DNA of 64,000 bases, taken from contig NC_037315.1 in assembly GCF_000143535.2 (NCBI RefSeq), positions 1,240,001 to 1,304,000 on the forward strand, given 5' to 3'. Shown in pieces: positions 21,894 to 32,538 of this stretch (its first letter is position 1; each line of letters opens with the position of its first letter). Made by a program: the position numbers and the translations under genes. The notes below the pieces were generated by a model. It was not told the DNA's origin, did no database searches, and was given only the letters and a program-made list of their open reading frames with translations. This DNA comes from Botrytis cinerea B05.10 (Eukaryota; Ascomycota; Leotiomycetes; Helotiales; Sclerotiniaceae).

Positions 21894-22806
21894 CTAAACA
21901 TCAAATGGACTGATAGTATCAGACCATGAATGATCTCCCGATTCAATCTTGGCTTTCTTGAACTCCCCTAAATACTTGTCAAAAGTATCCCTATTCAAAA
22001 GATTCTTCGTGACTTTCTCTTTTTCGAAAGTTGGTGGTCTTCCGTCTTTGTGTTTATGAATTAGATTTCCCATTTTAAAGTAGACGACACGGCGAAAATA
22101 ATTGGCGATAGCTTCGACTTGATTGCCAGTGATTGACTTCTGGTCTTTTCATATGATCTGAAATCTTCCTATTTCTTGGAGAGGAAACCTCACCATTTCT
22201 CTTGGAGATAACCGCCCCCCCCAGCTCTCATCTTCAGGGTTAATCGTCAGAAACAGAAACAAAGCGTCTTCATTACGGTGAGGAACTGAACTATTCGTTC
22301 TCAAAGCTAATCCATGCTGTGCCTCGAAGTTCTGATAGTCGTACGATTCTTTGAATGGAAGAAGCACTAATGCAATATCCAGGGCTTTGGTGCAATTTGT
22401 ATTCCTGTGGAGGAAGATGCAATCTGCAGTGGAAATTTCAAGGCTCTCATATTTGGGAGATTTCAAAATTTCAGTTCCACCTTCACAATGCATTCGCACA
22501 GCCGATGAATTTGGTGCATCAGACTTCTCTGCGTGATGCAACTCTTCAAGAATTCCGATTTCTCGGCTGAAACTTTGGAAGCTGTATTGGATTTGATAGT
22601 CCTTCATTCCTGGTGGTATATGGCGGCACAGCCAATCGCCAACGATGCGAAGGTCTGATGGTTGAATATCTCCTATAGATCTGTCTGGTTCCCTTGGTTC
22701 TGTAAATAAATATCATGGGACCTCGATGTCCGGAAGCCATGCAGTTGCTTGCCGAGTTGTTGGCACATTTGTTGATTGGAGTTTGAACAATATTATTACA
22801 GGGCAT
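21894..22806 (-). pseudogene. Frame-broken fourth copy of the 'VVRQDKKDIT' family
   Basis: Three consecutive minus-strand frames carry successive blocks of the family. The first (about 22806-22700) contains GHRGPMIFIYRT, matching WKGPVAVVRE of the 18228 protein. The second (22700-22149) contains IQPSDLRIVGDWL, matching QPSDFRILIDFL, then KYESLEIST, matching KYTEVTISE of the 20615 protein. The third (22149-21894) contains KDQKSITGNQVEAIANY, matching KKDITARQVEGLARF, and a helical end. No intron of normal length joins the first two frames, and a stop precedes the third block, so I read this as a degraded gene rather than spliced exons. A very short intron or sequencing error cannot be excluded. 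The N-terminal MYND part is missing, and the 5' end runs into the small secreted-protein gene. Confidence 0.7.
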
Positions 22807-22993
22807 TGAGGGCAGGATGGGCCTTCTTCAGACCCCAGACAATATCTATGTCCTCCTCAGTTGGAGCGGCCTCGCGGACTTTCTTCAAACCCTCGACAGC
22901 AATATCCGCGCCTTCTTCAGCTGGAATCGGGCTGCTGGAAACACCGACAATGAAAATGGAAGTGGCCACTTTGACCAAAGTAGAGAGCTTCAT
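22796..22993 (-). CDS. Small secreted protein with an internal repeat
   Basis: Single-exon 65-residue frame from an ATG. It starts with a typical signal peptide (MKLSTLVKVATSIFIVGVSSS, cleavage likely before PIPAEEG). The mature part of about 44 residues holds two degenerate copies of a unit of about 20 residues: EEGADIAVEGLKKVREAAPT and EEDIDIVWGLKKAHPALNAL. It has no cysteines. Small size, secretion and a repeat are features of fungal candidate effectors or secreted peptides, but none of this proves a role. Its stop codon overlaps the 5' edge of the broken family member. Confidence 0.6.
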   Translation of the reverse strand: MKLSTLVKVATSIFIVGVSSSPIPAEEGADIAVEGLKKVREAAPTEEDIDIVWGLKKAHPALNAL

Positions 22994-23525
22994 ATCGAAC
23001 GAGTAATGTATAAGATGATGGGAAAGTAGCTTGGAGATTCAGATCGAGGAGTTGAGTAGATAAATGTAGCAAATTTTAAATCACGCGGTATAACCAAGGC
23101 TTGTATGGCTTCAGGTACTCCTTCCGCTTGTAGTCTAGTCAGTGTCGAATAGTCCGCAAACCGACCCTTCTGTGATCTGTTGGTTAGGTGGTATTGGTAT
23201 GCTTGAACTGCGCTTTAAAAATCTGTGAAGTGAAAAATAATCTTAGAAAATTATACAAATTTCTAACAAAATAGATTTTTTTGTCTCCGCCGACCTAATA
23301 GGCAATAGGTTGGTATCTAACCACATCTAATCACATCTAACATTAAGGGAACCAGTCTCCTAATCCGATATTTTTGATTGCGTACGACCTAGTGACTCAC
23401 AACTTGTGAGTCACAACGCGTTGTACAGGACCTGATCAAAACATCCGCAATATAATCTATTAAACACCCCTATCAAGCTCCATAATCAACTCCCTGCATC
23501 CAGCTCTCTTTATCCGTCTATTACA
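22994..23525. other. Divergent promoter region
   Basis: Lies between the small secreted protein (minus) and the acetyltransferase (plus). It contains three near-copies of ATCTAAYCAC (about 23317-23340) and the Gcn4/CPC1-type palindrome described separately. No gene is seen. Confidence 0.5.
23392..23414. promoter_or_regulatory. Palindromic pair of Gcn4/CPC1-type sites (TGASTCA)
   Basis: An 11-base arm (GTGACTCACAA) is followed after one base by its exact reverse complement, so TGACTCA and TGAGTCA occur 14 bases apart. TGASTCA is the known binding sequence of the bZIP regulators Gcn4/CPC1/CpcA, which control amino-acid starvation responses in fungi. The site is about 110 bases upstream of the acetyltransferase start. 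Control of that gene is inferred. Confidence 0.6.
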
Positions 23526-24113
23526 ATGACCGATCCCATATTCCACCTGGAGACCCCCCACCTCTTTATAGGCTACTTTGATGCCAATAATCCCATCCAC
23601 TGCACCTTCCTCGTCACTCTCTACAACACCCCCGAATTCATTGCCTCCGAAGGCAAGACCGCCATCATCTCTCCCGAGGCTGCACGTGAAAGAATCGCCA
23701 CCCCCTTCGTCGAGGAACATGCCCGCAACGGCTATGGTCAATTTCTCGTACATCTGAGAAGTGACTCAGACCCCTCATTCTCGGCTGCGATGCCCATTGG
23801 CTCCGTGTGCTTGACGAAGGGCAACAATCCGGATTCATTTGATGTGCCGGATGTGGGATTTGCGCTTATCTCTGAGGTGCATGGGAGGGGCTACGCGACG
23901 GAAGCTGCGCGTACGCTTTTGGAGTATGTCAAGAAGGAGCAAGGACTGAAGAACTATTTTGGATTTACGAGTCCAGGAAATACGGCTAGTATGAGGGTGA
24001 TGAAGAAGTTGGGCATGGTAGATTTAGGAGTTCAGCCATTTCAAGGAGAGGAGACACATGTGTTTGCATCGCCAGGCATTGGGAATTTGGAGAAGTATGG
24101 GTTTAAGAACTGA
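23526..24113 (+). CDS. GNAT-family N-acetyltransferase
   Basis: Single-exon 195-residue frame from ATG (ACAATGACC). It matches the RimJ/RimL-like GNAT pattern: an N-terminal strand TPHLFIGYFD, a mid-section strand PIGSVCLTKG and DVGFALISEVHGRGYATEAA, which is the acetyl-CoA pyrophosphate-binding motif A (R/Q-x-x-G-x-G/A, here HGRGYATEA), then a helix, and FTSPGNTASMRVMKKLGM, the classical motif B ending. The substrate is unknown; proteins or small amines are both possible in this group. No targeting signal is visible, so it is probably cytosolic. The Gcn4-type sites upstream hint at amino-acid-responsive expression. Confidence 0.88.
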   Translation: MTDPIFHLETPHLFIGYFDANNPIHCTFLVTLYNTPEFIASEGKTAIISPEAARERIATPFVEEHARNGYGQFLVHLRSDSDPSFSAAMPIGSVCLTKGNNPDSFDVPDVGFALISEVHGRGYATEAARTLLEYVKKEQGLKNYFGFTSPGNTASMRVMKKLGMVDLGVQPFQGEETHVFASPGIGNLEKYGFKN

Positions 24114-24178
24114 TTTGTTTCGAGCCCCCAACCACTACTACCTCTAACAACAAGTAGCCATACGGAGTACATGAAATA

Positions 24179-24269
24179 CGTTATGTTACACCGCCTTTGT
24201 TTTGCCATCAATAGAATCATTCTGCCCACACAAACTGATCCTGGCTAGCGAAGGCGGTATAACATAACC
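24179..24269. mobile_element. MITE-like 91-bp inverted-repeat element flanked by TA
   Basis: Left arm 24180-24198 and right arm 24250-24268 are inverted repeats of 19 bases with two mismatches (GTTATGTTACACCGCCTTT against the reverse complement of the right arm). TA occurs immediately outside each end (24177-24178 and 24270-24271), as in Tc1/mariner target duplications. There is no coding capacity. It may be a very short non-autonomous element or simply a hairpin. Confidence 0.45.
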
Positions 24270-26846
24270 TATTCCATATACCTCCGTGCTATTATGGGAG
24301 CGTCTAAAATGGCAGTGGGACACCAAGGCTCTCCACTCAGCTTCACCCATTTAGAATAGCAATTTAGTAGAGGGCAAAGTCCAGGCGAAAGCTTTCTAAA
24401 CAATCAATGGGTTTGTTTGTACGAAAAGACTCTGAACTGAAATCATTAAGAAGATCCCGATTGTTCTTATTTTGGTTTCTTTTTGGAAATAAACAGATCT
24501 GGAGAGATGGTTTCTCCGAAATCATTTTCAAATCTGCTCTTTTTGGCTTCAAAGAGAAGACAATATTGTATAATCCGCAACAGCACTATGCAATCCCTGA
24601 ATTGAAGTCTTCTAAATAAGATAGAATTGACTCACGAATCTTTGATCGTCGTTTCTGAATCGGAAATTAGTCAGCTTGGAGAGTTTCGGATAGATAATTG
24701 GTGGGTTTTGAGGAGATCGCTCAATCAGGACCGGCGAGAAACTAGCGCCTTAAGCATTGCTCATAGGCTTCATTTTTATTCAAAATATATAAACATAGCT
24801 CTTTCTTCTCGCCGCAGCTCGTTCTCTTCTACTTCGACGAAAAACCTGATTTCGTTCGTTGAGTCGTGTATCGTATATCCAGCAGAGCTTCACAAATGCT
24901 GACCTTTCTAATCAGCCTGCAAACACCTGGCTTCGTATAGATCCAGCCATTCTGAGCAGGGTTCTCGGTTCGGCATCCTGCTTCTTTGGCCGGATATCCA
25001 TCAAATTTGATGATAATGATAAGGAAAGTCCTCCGTATACGTACTCCGTTGATCGTTCGTGTCGAAAATGCCCTGGCCACCTTTGGTGGTCTATCATCAC
25101 ACATGAATCTTTTAGGCCACAGAACTCGAGACGCATTCATTTCGCCGGATACCTAGCCGATATTCTGTACCCTTGTCTAGAGTCTTGGTTTCAGCATGAT
25201 GGGATCGACTCTATATGCAGACATTGCATATTTGACTAAGTAGGTGAAGAGGGGATACAATCATGAATGCTTACTCCGTATATAGTCGCACCATTTCCTT
25301 AAACGGCCATTCCAATAATCCGTCTTTATCCTCCACGCTCAGTGAACTAAGCGGTTTCTTTCGACGCCAGAGATTTTTTAGTTACACAGCTGAGCACAAC
25401 AATATATCATGTCCGGTAGTTTTCGACCACGGATAGAGATTCAACATGATGCCTTGGATTGCCTATCCGCTCCGCACCACGGCATCCAATTCTTTTCCGC
25501 AAAGGCTCACATTACTTCTCACGACCATCCGATTTATCTCTCGGCTCAGTGGTGCATGTTTAAAACGACGTCGTTATTTTTCTTGGGGTAGTTACATCCT
25601 GCCTAGGTGGCTCGGGTGGACATGAAATCCATGTCTAAGTTTGACCCCGCTGGGTATACCTCGGCCAACAATCTTTCAATCATTATTAATATTGACAGTC
25701 ATTTTTGAGTCCAATCTCGAGGAATCAATGAATTTCAAGCAGTGTCGGGGTCCATATATACCTCGAGGGAAAGAATTGGAGATGATGTGTCTAATTATTA
25801 CATAATTCTAGCCGAGCTGATATCTTCCCGGCTTACGGTGTCCTCAATCATTTCTCGTGGCCACCCGACAACTTTCAGGAATTCCGGCTGAGATTAGAAC
25901 CGTGGGGCAGAACCCGATTGGAACTGTTCAACCCTAGACCTTGCGACTATAACTGCTGCTCTAGCCACCCAAGACAAGGTGTCTGCATTCAAGAACTTGC
26001 TACCTATTATGCGGAGAGTCATCGCCATTTTCTTATTGGGCTTCTTGGTTCAAGGCTCACTTCGCAAAATCCTGAATATGTATATGTGCTCATTGCATAC
26101 TTAAACAGTTGTTCTATGCATCCAGAATATTGCCTATATGCAGGAAACTCAGGGACGGCACGCGATAACGCTTGTCTTTAAGCCCAAGACGGACGGCCCC
26201 GTTTATCACTGGTCGCCATGAGCAATAACACAAGCATTCAACACCGTTATCGCTGCTGGTACCACCCACCTCAAAATCAATCAAAAGTGGGAGTCACAAG
26301 GATCCTGCAATACCCAAAGATGTCATCTTCAGTGGCAGAAACCGCTCCAACAGTATTCGGTGTTCACCTCCCTTTCCATGGTTCATTCGATTGGACGCTG
26401 TCAATTAGGTTCTTACAACTCGAATTCTAGACATGCCAAGTATGGAAGGTCGCAGTTCTACCGTTGTGGCGGATTCGTGAAGCGCACGGGCTTAGCTGAC
26501 AAGCTCCGTCAAGCTTTACGGCTGCATTTCCAAGACAGTCAAGCTTTGCGGGGCGATTGCTTATCTGGATTCCCCTAAGAGGCAGGTGAGCATGTATGTT
26601 AGACTATCAGACCATCACAGATGTCCACTAGCGTTTTCCAAAAGACGGTATGATCGAAGGTCGAAATGAAAAGTCCAAGGTTCATATGGCTCAAAAATAT
26701 ACGTGCATCCTGGAGGGTCGCAACTAGTCGGTCGTTACACCACGTTGCGATTGATCCACAATTGCACACTTCGTATCTTATCAGTTTTCAAAATTGGTTT
26801 CTAATATCCGAGATAGTTTCCGGTATAGCGAAGCCCTAGTGACTTC
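24270..26846. other. Region of interrupted frames, possible decayed gene(s)
   Basis: No intact gene. Frames that look protein-like but are broken include 24850-25239 (plus, ending ICRHCIFD) and 25795-26430 (plus), the latter open for 128 codons, then one TAA at 26179, then open again to 26430. Protein-like words such as FPAYGVLNHFSWPPDNF are present upstream of any ATG. Two 14-base near-copies (GTCAAGCTTTRCGG) lie at 26508 and 26538. I cannot assign a family. Confidence 0.35.
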
Positions 26847-26854
26847 TATAAAAG
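26847..26854 (+). promoter_or_regulatory. TATA box of the OPT gene
   Basis: TATAAAAG lies 73 bases before the ATG at 26927 and is followed by a pyrimidine-rich stretch (TTTTCTCTCTTCTTC), the usual core-promoter layout of a filamentous fungus. Confidence 0.55.
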
Positions 26855-26926
26855 ATGCTTGTTCTCCCAAGACTTTTCTCTCTTCTTCAGCCCTTCTTAT
26901 TTTGCCTGTGAGCACTAGGTTTCAGT

Positions 26927-29582
26927 ATGGACTCGCCACGAGAGACTGACGTCGTTTACGACGAGAAGAGTCATGAAACACCAGCTATCACCAAGAACCC
27001 CGAATCTATTGATTCTAAGGATGCAAAGAATGAAAAGTTCGGAGAGGCGCCTTACGAAACCGAGATCTCTTCTAGTTCTGATGAAGAAGGACGTGGTGGT
27101 GAGGTCAATGCTCTTGAGACTGCAGAAGATATCGTTACCGCAATTATCAATGTCGAAGATGATCCAACCTTGAATCCCTGGACTTTTCGCATGTTCTTCA
27201 TTGGTTTGTACAGTTCCTTGTTTTTCCATCGTAAGCGCTAATGTGTTGTCAGGTTTGGGACTATCTGCTTTCGGAGCTGTACTCCAAGAGATCTTCTACT
27301 TCAAGCCTCAAGTCATTTATGTATCAGTCAGTAAGTTCATGACAGCTATTCCAGTGCCTGTTCCGCACGTGTTCTGATGCTTCTCAGTGTTCTTGACTGT
27401 TATTGCATATGCCATTGGAGAATTTATGGCTTTCGCCATCCCTAGATGGGGTGCAGTTGGTCGATTCCTTAACCCTGGTCCATTTAACCAAAAAGAACAC
27501 GCTGCTGCTGTCATCATGGCATCAGCCGCCGCTGTTTCAGCTTTATCTACGGAAGCATTGGCAGCTCAAAAGCTTTGGTATGGAGGATATCCTAGTCAGG
27601 CTGCCGGTGTATTCTTAACTTTATCTTCACAATTAATTGGTTACGGTATTGCGGGTATGATGAGAAGTAGTCTTCTGTGGCCTACAAAGATGCTTTACCC
27701 AGCAAATCTTCCAGTTACTACTGTCTTGGAAACTTTACACAAAGAAAAGAAAGCCAATAGGAAGAGAATGAAGGTTTTCTGGATCATTTTCTTTGCTTTA
27801 TTAGTTTGGGAATTGCTTCCTGAGGTGGGTTTGCCATTTCTTCGGTCTCAAACCAAACAGATCTGACATACTGTAGTACATTTTCCCACTTCTTATTGGT
27901 GTATCCATCTTTTGTCTCGCAGACCAACATAATCTAGTTTTCACCAATCTTTTCGGGGGTGCAAACGGAAACGAGGGTGTAGGATTTTTATCTCTATCTT
28001 TTGACTGGAACTATGTCGCTAGTTTTGGATCTCCCCTCTGGATGCCACTTCAGACTTTGGTAAACAGTTTCATCGGTACTCTCGGTTGCATTATTCTTTT
28101 TATGGCAGTATACTATGGCAACATTTGGAGAGCACAAGATTTCCCATTTCTGTCTCAAGAATTGTTCAACGGCGATTCGAACTTTACCTTCTACGATACC
28201 TTCAATGAAACAACAATCCTCAACGATGATTTTACAGTGAACGAGGAGGCACTAGAGGCTGGAGGTATTCCTTATATGGCTTCCACCTACATTGTCTATC
28301 TCATCACATCCAACATGGGGTTCACAGCTAATTTTGTTCATATGTTTCTCTGGAACTTTGATGACATCAAGGCTGGATGGGCTTGGGCTAACAAGGCCAC
28401 ATTGAAGAAGTTGTTAACACCTTCCCATTATATGTTCTGGAAAGGCAATAGCGGCAATCGCAGCGAGGAAGAAAAGCAAGTCTTGAGGGATGATCCTAAC
28501 ATTGATCCGCATTACAAAGTCATGTTGGATTACGATGAAGTCCCCGATCTCTGGTACTTCTTGGCATTTGCGGCAAGTTTCATCACTTCAATGGCTTGTC
28601 TTTATGCTATGAAGTCAACCCTTCCATGGTGGGGCTTGATTTTGGCTATGCTTTTTTTGACAGTTTTCATGTTGTTTTTTGGTGCTCAGTATGCCATTAC
28701 GGGTTTCCAATTCAATATTGAACCTATTGCTCAAACTCTTGCCGGATATCTATTTCCTGGAGCTCCTCTTGGTAAGCTACATGATTCCATAATTTGTGAC
28801 ATTACTAACAATGAAACCAGCAAACATGTACTTCACTACCTTCACTTTCAATGCACTTCAACAAGGACAATATCTCCTTCGAGATCTAAAACTCGCTCAG
28901 CAAAACAAGCTTTCTCCAAAGGTCACGTATACAACACAGATAATCGGATGTATCTTCGGAGCTTGTCTTAATTACGTCATGATGTTCACGTGAGTTGACT
29001 CTCTTCCACACTCATTCTCTTCGAAAACTAACAAACTCTAGTATCGTCAAAAATCAGACCCCAAACCTTCTGACTATTGAGGGAACACCTATTTGGTCGG
29101 GAGCTAATGTTCAATCCTTCAACTCCCTCGCAATTGCCTGGTCTATTGCCCCTAAGATGTTCTCTATTGGCGCCCGTTACCAATGGGTCACCATCGCATA
29201 TCTCCTCGGATTCCTCGTTCCCGTTCCTTTTTGGCTTCTCCACAGATATTTCCCCCAACAACGTATTTGGTCATACCTCAATCTCTCCATTATTCTCTGG
29301 TATTTTGGATATCTTTGTGTTGGTATCAACGCCAGTGTCTTCATGTACTACTACATCGGAGCATTTGGTCAATTTTACCTCAGAAAATGGAGACCAAAGT
29401 ACTTCGTCAAGTGGAACTACTTGGTTTCTGCCGGTCTTGACGGTGGAACTCAAGTCATGGTCTTCCTACTTACTTTCGCTGTTGCGGGAGGAAGTGGTGT
29501 TGCTAGACCATTCCCGGCGTGGGCTGGAAATGCTGCAAGTGGTAATGTAGATAAATGTATGTATAATGAGGCTAATGGATAA
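26927..29582 (+). CDS. OPT-family oligopeptide transporter
   Basis: Six exons: 26927-27203, 27253-27330, 27388-27824, 27877-28771, 28821-28989 and 29042-29582. Every junction has GT...AG and consistent phase, giving 798 residues. The N-terminal 90 residues are acidic and cytosolic, ending in DDPTLNPWTFRMFFIG where the first membrane helix begins. Family marks include NPGPFNQKEHAAAVIMA (the conserved NPGPFNxKEH of OPT proteins), FSLSFDWNYVASFGSPL-like wording (here LSFDWNYVASFGSPLW), GIPYMASTYIVYL and the DVPDLWYF-like YDEVPDLWYFLA, with many hydrophobic segments. OPT proteins import tetra- and pentapeptides, glutathione-like peptides or metal chelates by proton symport, usually at the plasma membrane. 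The length is normal for the family and nothing appears broken. The precise substrate cannot be read from sequence. Confidence 0.92.
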
Positions 29583-30475
29583 CCATATCGTTTTGGAGGG
29601 GGAGTGGAACAGTGAAGTGAATTCCTGTTTGATAGGTAATAGAATGAGGGAGATTTAATTCCAGTTATCAGGAGGATTATAGATGTCAATGAGCAAATAA
29701 TGATACCCCAGTCTAGAAGAACTATATGCTGCTGCTTGCCTGATGCATGTGACTTTCATTTTTGATCAAATATTTGTTGTTTGTCTCATGCATTTGATCC
29801 TCATACATAGGTGAGGGAAATTATAAATGCGACCCCTCCTCCCATTTTTGCCCCTTCATCCCAAGGAGACTGGGTCTTAACGACTGTATGTCTCTTTATG
29901 AATCCAATTTATACAATACCATAAAGTCATAGCCATTCATATGACATACAACGCTTTTAACACCACTATTGCACATTTAGGCTTCAAAATGTTCGACATT
30001 CTTAACTGTGATTTAGCAGGTTAAATTTTTCATAGAATTTTGGGTATTCACTGCTTAATTTAGCGCTCTATAAATCCACATCCGCCATTACTTTATATGT
30101 TTACGGAGCGAATTAAATTGCTCTCCGCTTCTTCAATCAATCTTGTAATGTCAACATGTCAGTATACAAGCTGTAATAGAATTCCAGTACTGTTAAAATC
30201 AGAATGAAAGTCAAGGATAGAACCCTGTTAGCTGTATCGAGGCCATTTCTATTGGAGCATGTCAAGATATCAAAACTTATTGTGCATCTATATACGGCCT
30301 TCTAGATTGACTAGCCTTGGAACTATTTAGTTACGGTGTGAAATAGTCTATTTTGTTTAAGTTATAAACACAATTTGGCTCTTGCCCTGAAATTATCATT
30401 CTTCTTCGTTTCTCAACATACCCACAACAGTTTAACATACAAGAACCATCCATCTACTACTAATACTACTCTAAT
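29583..30475. other. Intergenic, AT-rich
   Basis: About 900 bases without a supported frame. The 3' part (30350-30475) with CTTCTTCGTTTCTCAACATACCC is a likely promoter and leader for the next gene. Confidence 0.45.
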
Positions 30476-31976
30476 ATGGTTCGATCAACAAAAAAGCCCG
30501 CCCCTCCCGCTAATCTTGACAAATTGGCTTTGAATGCATATCCTCAAGACAATCTTGAGACAGCAGTTCATAAGTATGTCATCAAATACTGGGTCAAATG
30601 GGCAAAGTTCAAGATGAACGGAGCTCGCTACATGATTGCTGAAGGTGTGTTATGTCATATGCCTACGTAAAATTTTAGCCAAAGAGCTATGATTTTATGT
30701 TCAATGCTGATGGTTCATAGATATATTGTATTTCCGAGACAAAGGTCTGTATTACCAAGTCTGAACTGGAGACGGGTGACAGGGGTCGGTTGTTCTGGAA
30801 TAAAATGCAATATCCGGTCAGTCTGCGAGAGATTGACCGCATGACTAAGGCCACAGAGTCTGCCCGAAAGGTCTTAAAACACCAAAGTGAAGACCAGTGG
30901 AATGTCCCAAGACGTTCTAAAACACACTTTTTGAACTTTCCGCGAGGTATTTAGTCTTCTGATTCCATGATTTGTGATTTCTCGTTCACTAACACACGGC
31001 AGACATCCTAGACAATATCTTCAAACACGCTTTAGTCGCGCTCCCTGGAAATGTGGTTTTGCCAAATGTTATGGCCACAAACTGGAAGAAGAGGTATATC
31101 GAGCCGAGCCACAAAATTTATGAAATTGGACAAGGTTTTGAGCCCTACTACTCTGATGATGGCCATCGACCATGGCCATACAGTCCTTCATACTTCGACA
31201 ATTCTCACGCATCCTTCCAAAGAAAAAAGCTCCGTGATAAGAAAGGCTCATACGTAGAGCTCCAGAGAATCCTGCGTCCACAGATTGACGCAACACTGCT
31301 TCGCACGTCGAAAACCTTCCGCGAAATCGGCTCCACACTGCTATATCGCCAAAACACATTCAGTTTTGGCATGGCATGTGAATCAATGGAGAAAAGTTCT
31401 CCTTCATGGATTGGAAAATGGTCGTATAGACCAGAGCCAAGCAAACGCGGGATCGACGAAGGGTCGATATCCAAAGCCATCCAGCAATTCCAAAGCAGAG
31501 CTATCATCACCTCAATTCCGGGCTGGTGTTACTACGACCCGTTCGTTCGTTTTCTCTACCACGTTCGATTACGTAACTCGATTTTCATCAAGAAATTGCG
31601 ATTCGAAGGAACGATAAAAGCCCATGAGTGCGGTAGGAACACGTGCAGGCTTCAATGTGATGATGACTTCATCCCGAGCATCAAATGTTACATTCCATTC
31701 ATCAACGCGCTCTGCCCCGAACTGCACGAATTGACTTTGGAGGTAGACATTGACCATTGGGGAGCTCTATCCACTCCAGCTGATCGACAGCTCGAATTCG
31801 ACAGGCTTCTCTCGAAATTATTAGAGAAAGAAGCTAGAGAATTGAAGACTGTTCGAGTTCTTAACGTCGTCGCTGCAGAGCCACCGAGTAATCACAATCA
31901 AAAAGCTGATGTCAGTATTGCTAGAGATGCTACACAGTGGTTTAGAGAACGAGAGATTGCTCGGGTGGAGAAATAG
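30476..31976 (+). CDS. 2EXR / F-box-like fungal protein
   Basis: Exons 30476-30646, 30721-30946 and 31003-31976 join in phase to 456 residues. Exon 2 has no ATG and is visible only because both flanking introns (74 and 56 bases, with GTGTGT and GTATTT donors and ATAG/GCAG acceptors) keep the frame. The join gives HFLNFPRDILDNIFKHALV, the LPxEIRxxIYxxAL-type motif that opens the 2EXR/F-box-like domain common in leotiomycetes. It continues with LLRTSKTFREIGSTLLYRQNTFSF, equivalent to the usual 'VNKQIYEEA...LYSCNNFSF' block. The remainder is mixed alpha/beta without known motifs. The N-terminal 60 residues are basic. Function is unknown; a substrate-recruiting role in ubiquitination is possible by analogy to F-box proteins but unproven. 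Confidence 0.75.
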
Positions 31977-32538
31977 ATTGGCTCTTCGAGTAGCTGCTGG
32001 ATTTTGGAGCATGCCGCTGTAAGATTATTCAATCGGCACAATTTTGCGGAAGTTTGTGAAGCAGGAATCGTCAAGCGGTACGAGGACTTCGTTGGGTTTT
32101 AGTGTGCGTACGGGATAGTGAAGCCTGTATCTAGTTGCTACACTATATCAACAAATCATGAATATGATACAGAAAAAAGAAGTATCATATATTGTGAATT
32201 ATAGCATGAAACTGTCCAATATCCCTCCTTCCATCAACCAATTTCTTTCAAAACGCACATTTCTATAATGCATTTTTTTTAAAAAAAAATTGCATTCATT
32301 GCCATGTGATTATTCCAAAGAACCGGTGATTACTAGGGATTATCTAGCAATTTCACACCTTCCAAAACAAACACCTCAAGCTCAAAGTCTTGTGAGCCTA
32401 ATAAATGTGGAGCGAATAGAAAATATTGATGTAATGAACCTTCCAGCTCCGAACTATCCACAAGGATTATTATCATAGTTATGACCACACCACACACTAT
32501 TCAAATCACATATTATTACCACCTTGATCTGTTCCGTC
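31977..32538. other. Intergenic between convergent genes
   Basis: AT-rich, with an A/T homopolymer run at about 32273-32289. The frame at 32290-32478 is not supported. Confidence 0.4.

Noticed and set aside
25918..26181. Possible GIY-YIG-like nuclease signature (YVYVL ... LYAGNSG)
   Set aside because: Only a vague spacing match; the catalytic Arg and Glu cannot be placed and the frame ends in a stop.
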